From: WFZT01 sp964398355
GTDB lineage: Bacteria > Hydrothermota > Hydrothermia > B15-G9 > WFZT01
NCBI GenBank assembly: GCA_964398355.1
Contig: CAYNMM010000060.1
Location: 1-6,142 of the forward strand
Direction: 5' to 3'
DNA: 6,142 bases
Under the pieces are notes generated by a model. It was not told the DNA's origin. It saw nothing but the letters and a program-made list of their open reading frames with translations, and searched no databases. This document shows, in pieces, positions 5,537-6,142 of this stretch; position 1 is the first letter of the stretch; every line of letters begins with the position of its first letter. Position numbers and translations under genes: made by a program.

Positions 5537-6142
5537 ATGCTCATGACTAAATTTCTATTGATTGTACTAATTTCAAGTAATGGAATTTATCACAAATTGG
5601 GTTTGAGGTTCTCGAATCCTGAAAAATGCACGTGGATGAAGCAAGCAAAAATAGAACCTGTTCCTCTAAAAATTAACTCAATTGACTGGTCTCCTTATTT
5701 ACCTCCAGTGGGTGATCAAGGGAATCAAGGCTCCTGTGCTGCCTGGGCGACTGGATATTATTACCAGACTTTCCAAGAATGGAAGGAACACCATTGGGAT
5801 ATTAACGAGCCTTCTCATCAGTTTAGTCCAGCTTTTGTTTACAACCTTATTAACGGCGGTGAGGATAATGGTTCTTTCCTTGTGGATGCTTTTAAGCTGT
5901 TTGTAGAAAATGGATGTGCAACATTGGAGGATTTTCCATACAACGATGGAGATTGCACATCTTGGCCTTCTGAAAATGCCTTTCAACACGCTATTTTATT
6001 CAGGGATGAGCAAGCCTTTTGGTTCCCGACAGATTCTGACTCAGGTATACAAATGATTAAAACTCTGTTGGCAGATACAAATCTCGTTGTGATAGGAATT
6101 AATGTTTATCCGAATTTTGATGATATTCGAAATTACAACAAC
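5537..6142 (+). CDS. Exported papain-family (C1A) cysteine peptidase, N-terminal part (3' end outside window)
   Basis: 202 codons stay open from ATG 5537 to the window end, so the gene is partial. ATG 5543 is an alternative start. Residues 5-14 (KFLLIVLISS) form a short, possible signal sequence. The propeptide, if any, is only about 30 residues. The mature-like domain opens with INSIDWSPYLPPVGDQGNQ, then GSCAAWATGYYY. C67 is the nucleophile and Q61, six residues before it, the oxyanion-hole Gln. FSPAFVYNL (97-105) matches the usual '(L)SP..l' helix, and IKTLLADTNLVVIGINVY matches the segment 'ik..l..g.pVvvgi.vy' that leads to the catalytic His. The His and Asn lie beyond the window. The Cys that pairs in papain's CGSC motif is Q64 here and the Trp after the nucleophile is Ala, as in several bacterial C1A enzymes. 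It is divergent from the two-component operon and has a sigma-54-like promoter, so it is the likely target gene. Its substrate is unknown. Confidence 0.9.
   Translation, partial: MLMTKFLLIVLISSNGIYHKLGLRFSNPEKCTWMKQAKIEPVPLKINSIDWSPYLPPVGDQGNQGSCAAWATGYYYQTFQEWKEHHWDINEPSHQFSPAFVYNLINGGEDNGSFLVDAFKLFVENGCATLEDFPYNDGDCTSWPSENAFQHAILFRDEQAFWFPTDSDSGIQMIKTLLADTNLVVIGINVYPNFDDIRNYNN

Noticed and set aside
5699..5989. Minus-strand ORF of 96 codons and plus-strand ORF 5682-5906
   Set aside because: Both overlap the C1A peptidase in other frames. The peptidase frame has clear family motifs and stays open to the window end.

Overview
The window is AT-rich bacterial DNA (roughly 35-40% G+C by eye). 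It has four complete or partial genes of one apparent regulatory system and the tail of an unrelated gene. Nothing in it names the species. The long signal-peptide propeller proteins, FG-GAP/EF-hand-like calcium motifs and bacterial-type C1A peptidase would suit an uncultured anaerobic or thermophilic lineage, for example a WOR-3/Hydrothermae-like group. That is only an impression.

Layout: (1) 1-254, + strand, is the C-terminal end of a small coiled-coil protein with a final membrane helix. (2) 5258 down to 306, - strand, is a tight three-gene operon. Its genes are a secreted propeller-like protein with one calcium-loop motif, a membrane histidine kinase with a large propeller-like extracytoplasmic sensor and one FG-GAP calcium loop, and a sigma-54-type response regulator (receiver, AAA+, Fis-type HTH). 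The gaps between these genes are 1 and 2 nt. (3) 5259-5536 is a divergent intergenic region. It holds a perfect 15-bp palindrome, an imperfect second copy 19 bp away, and a -24/-12 (sigma-54) promoter with exact GG-N10-GC spacing facing right. (4) 5537 to the window end, + strand, is the N-terminal 202 codons of an exported papain-family (C1A) cysteine peptidase.

How the parts may work together (inference): the two propeller proteins sense something outside the cell, and the kinase passes the signal to the sigma-54 activator. The activator binds the palindromes, centred about -95 and -76 from the predicted start site, and switches on the divergent secreted peptidase. The regulator is odd. Its AAA+ domain keeps Walker A, the GAFTG loop core and the arginine fingers. 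It has lost the Walker B Asp (now Asn), the switch Asn and the sensor II Arg, and its receiver lacks the conserved Lys. The phospho-accepting His of the kinase is also non-canonical. A standard-looking sigma-54 promoter beside a non-standard sigma-54 activator and kinase is the most interesting feature of the window.
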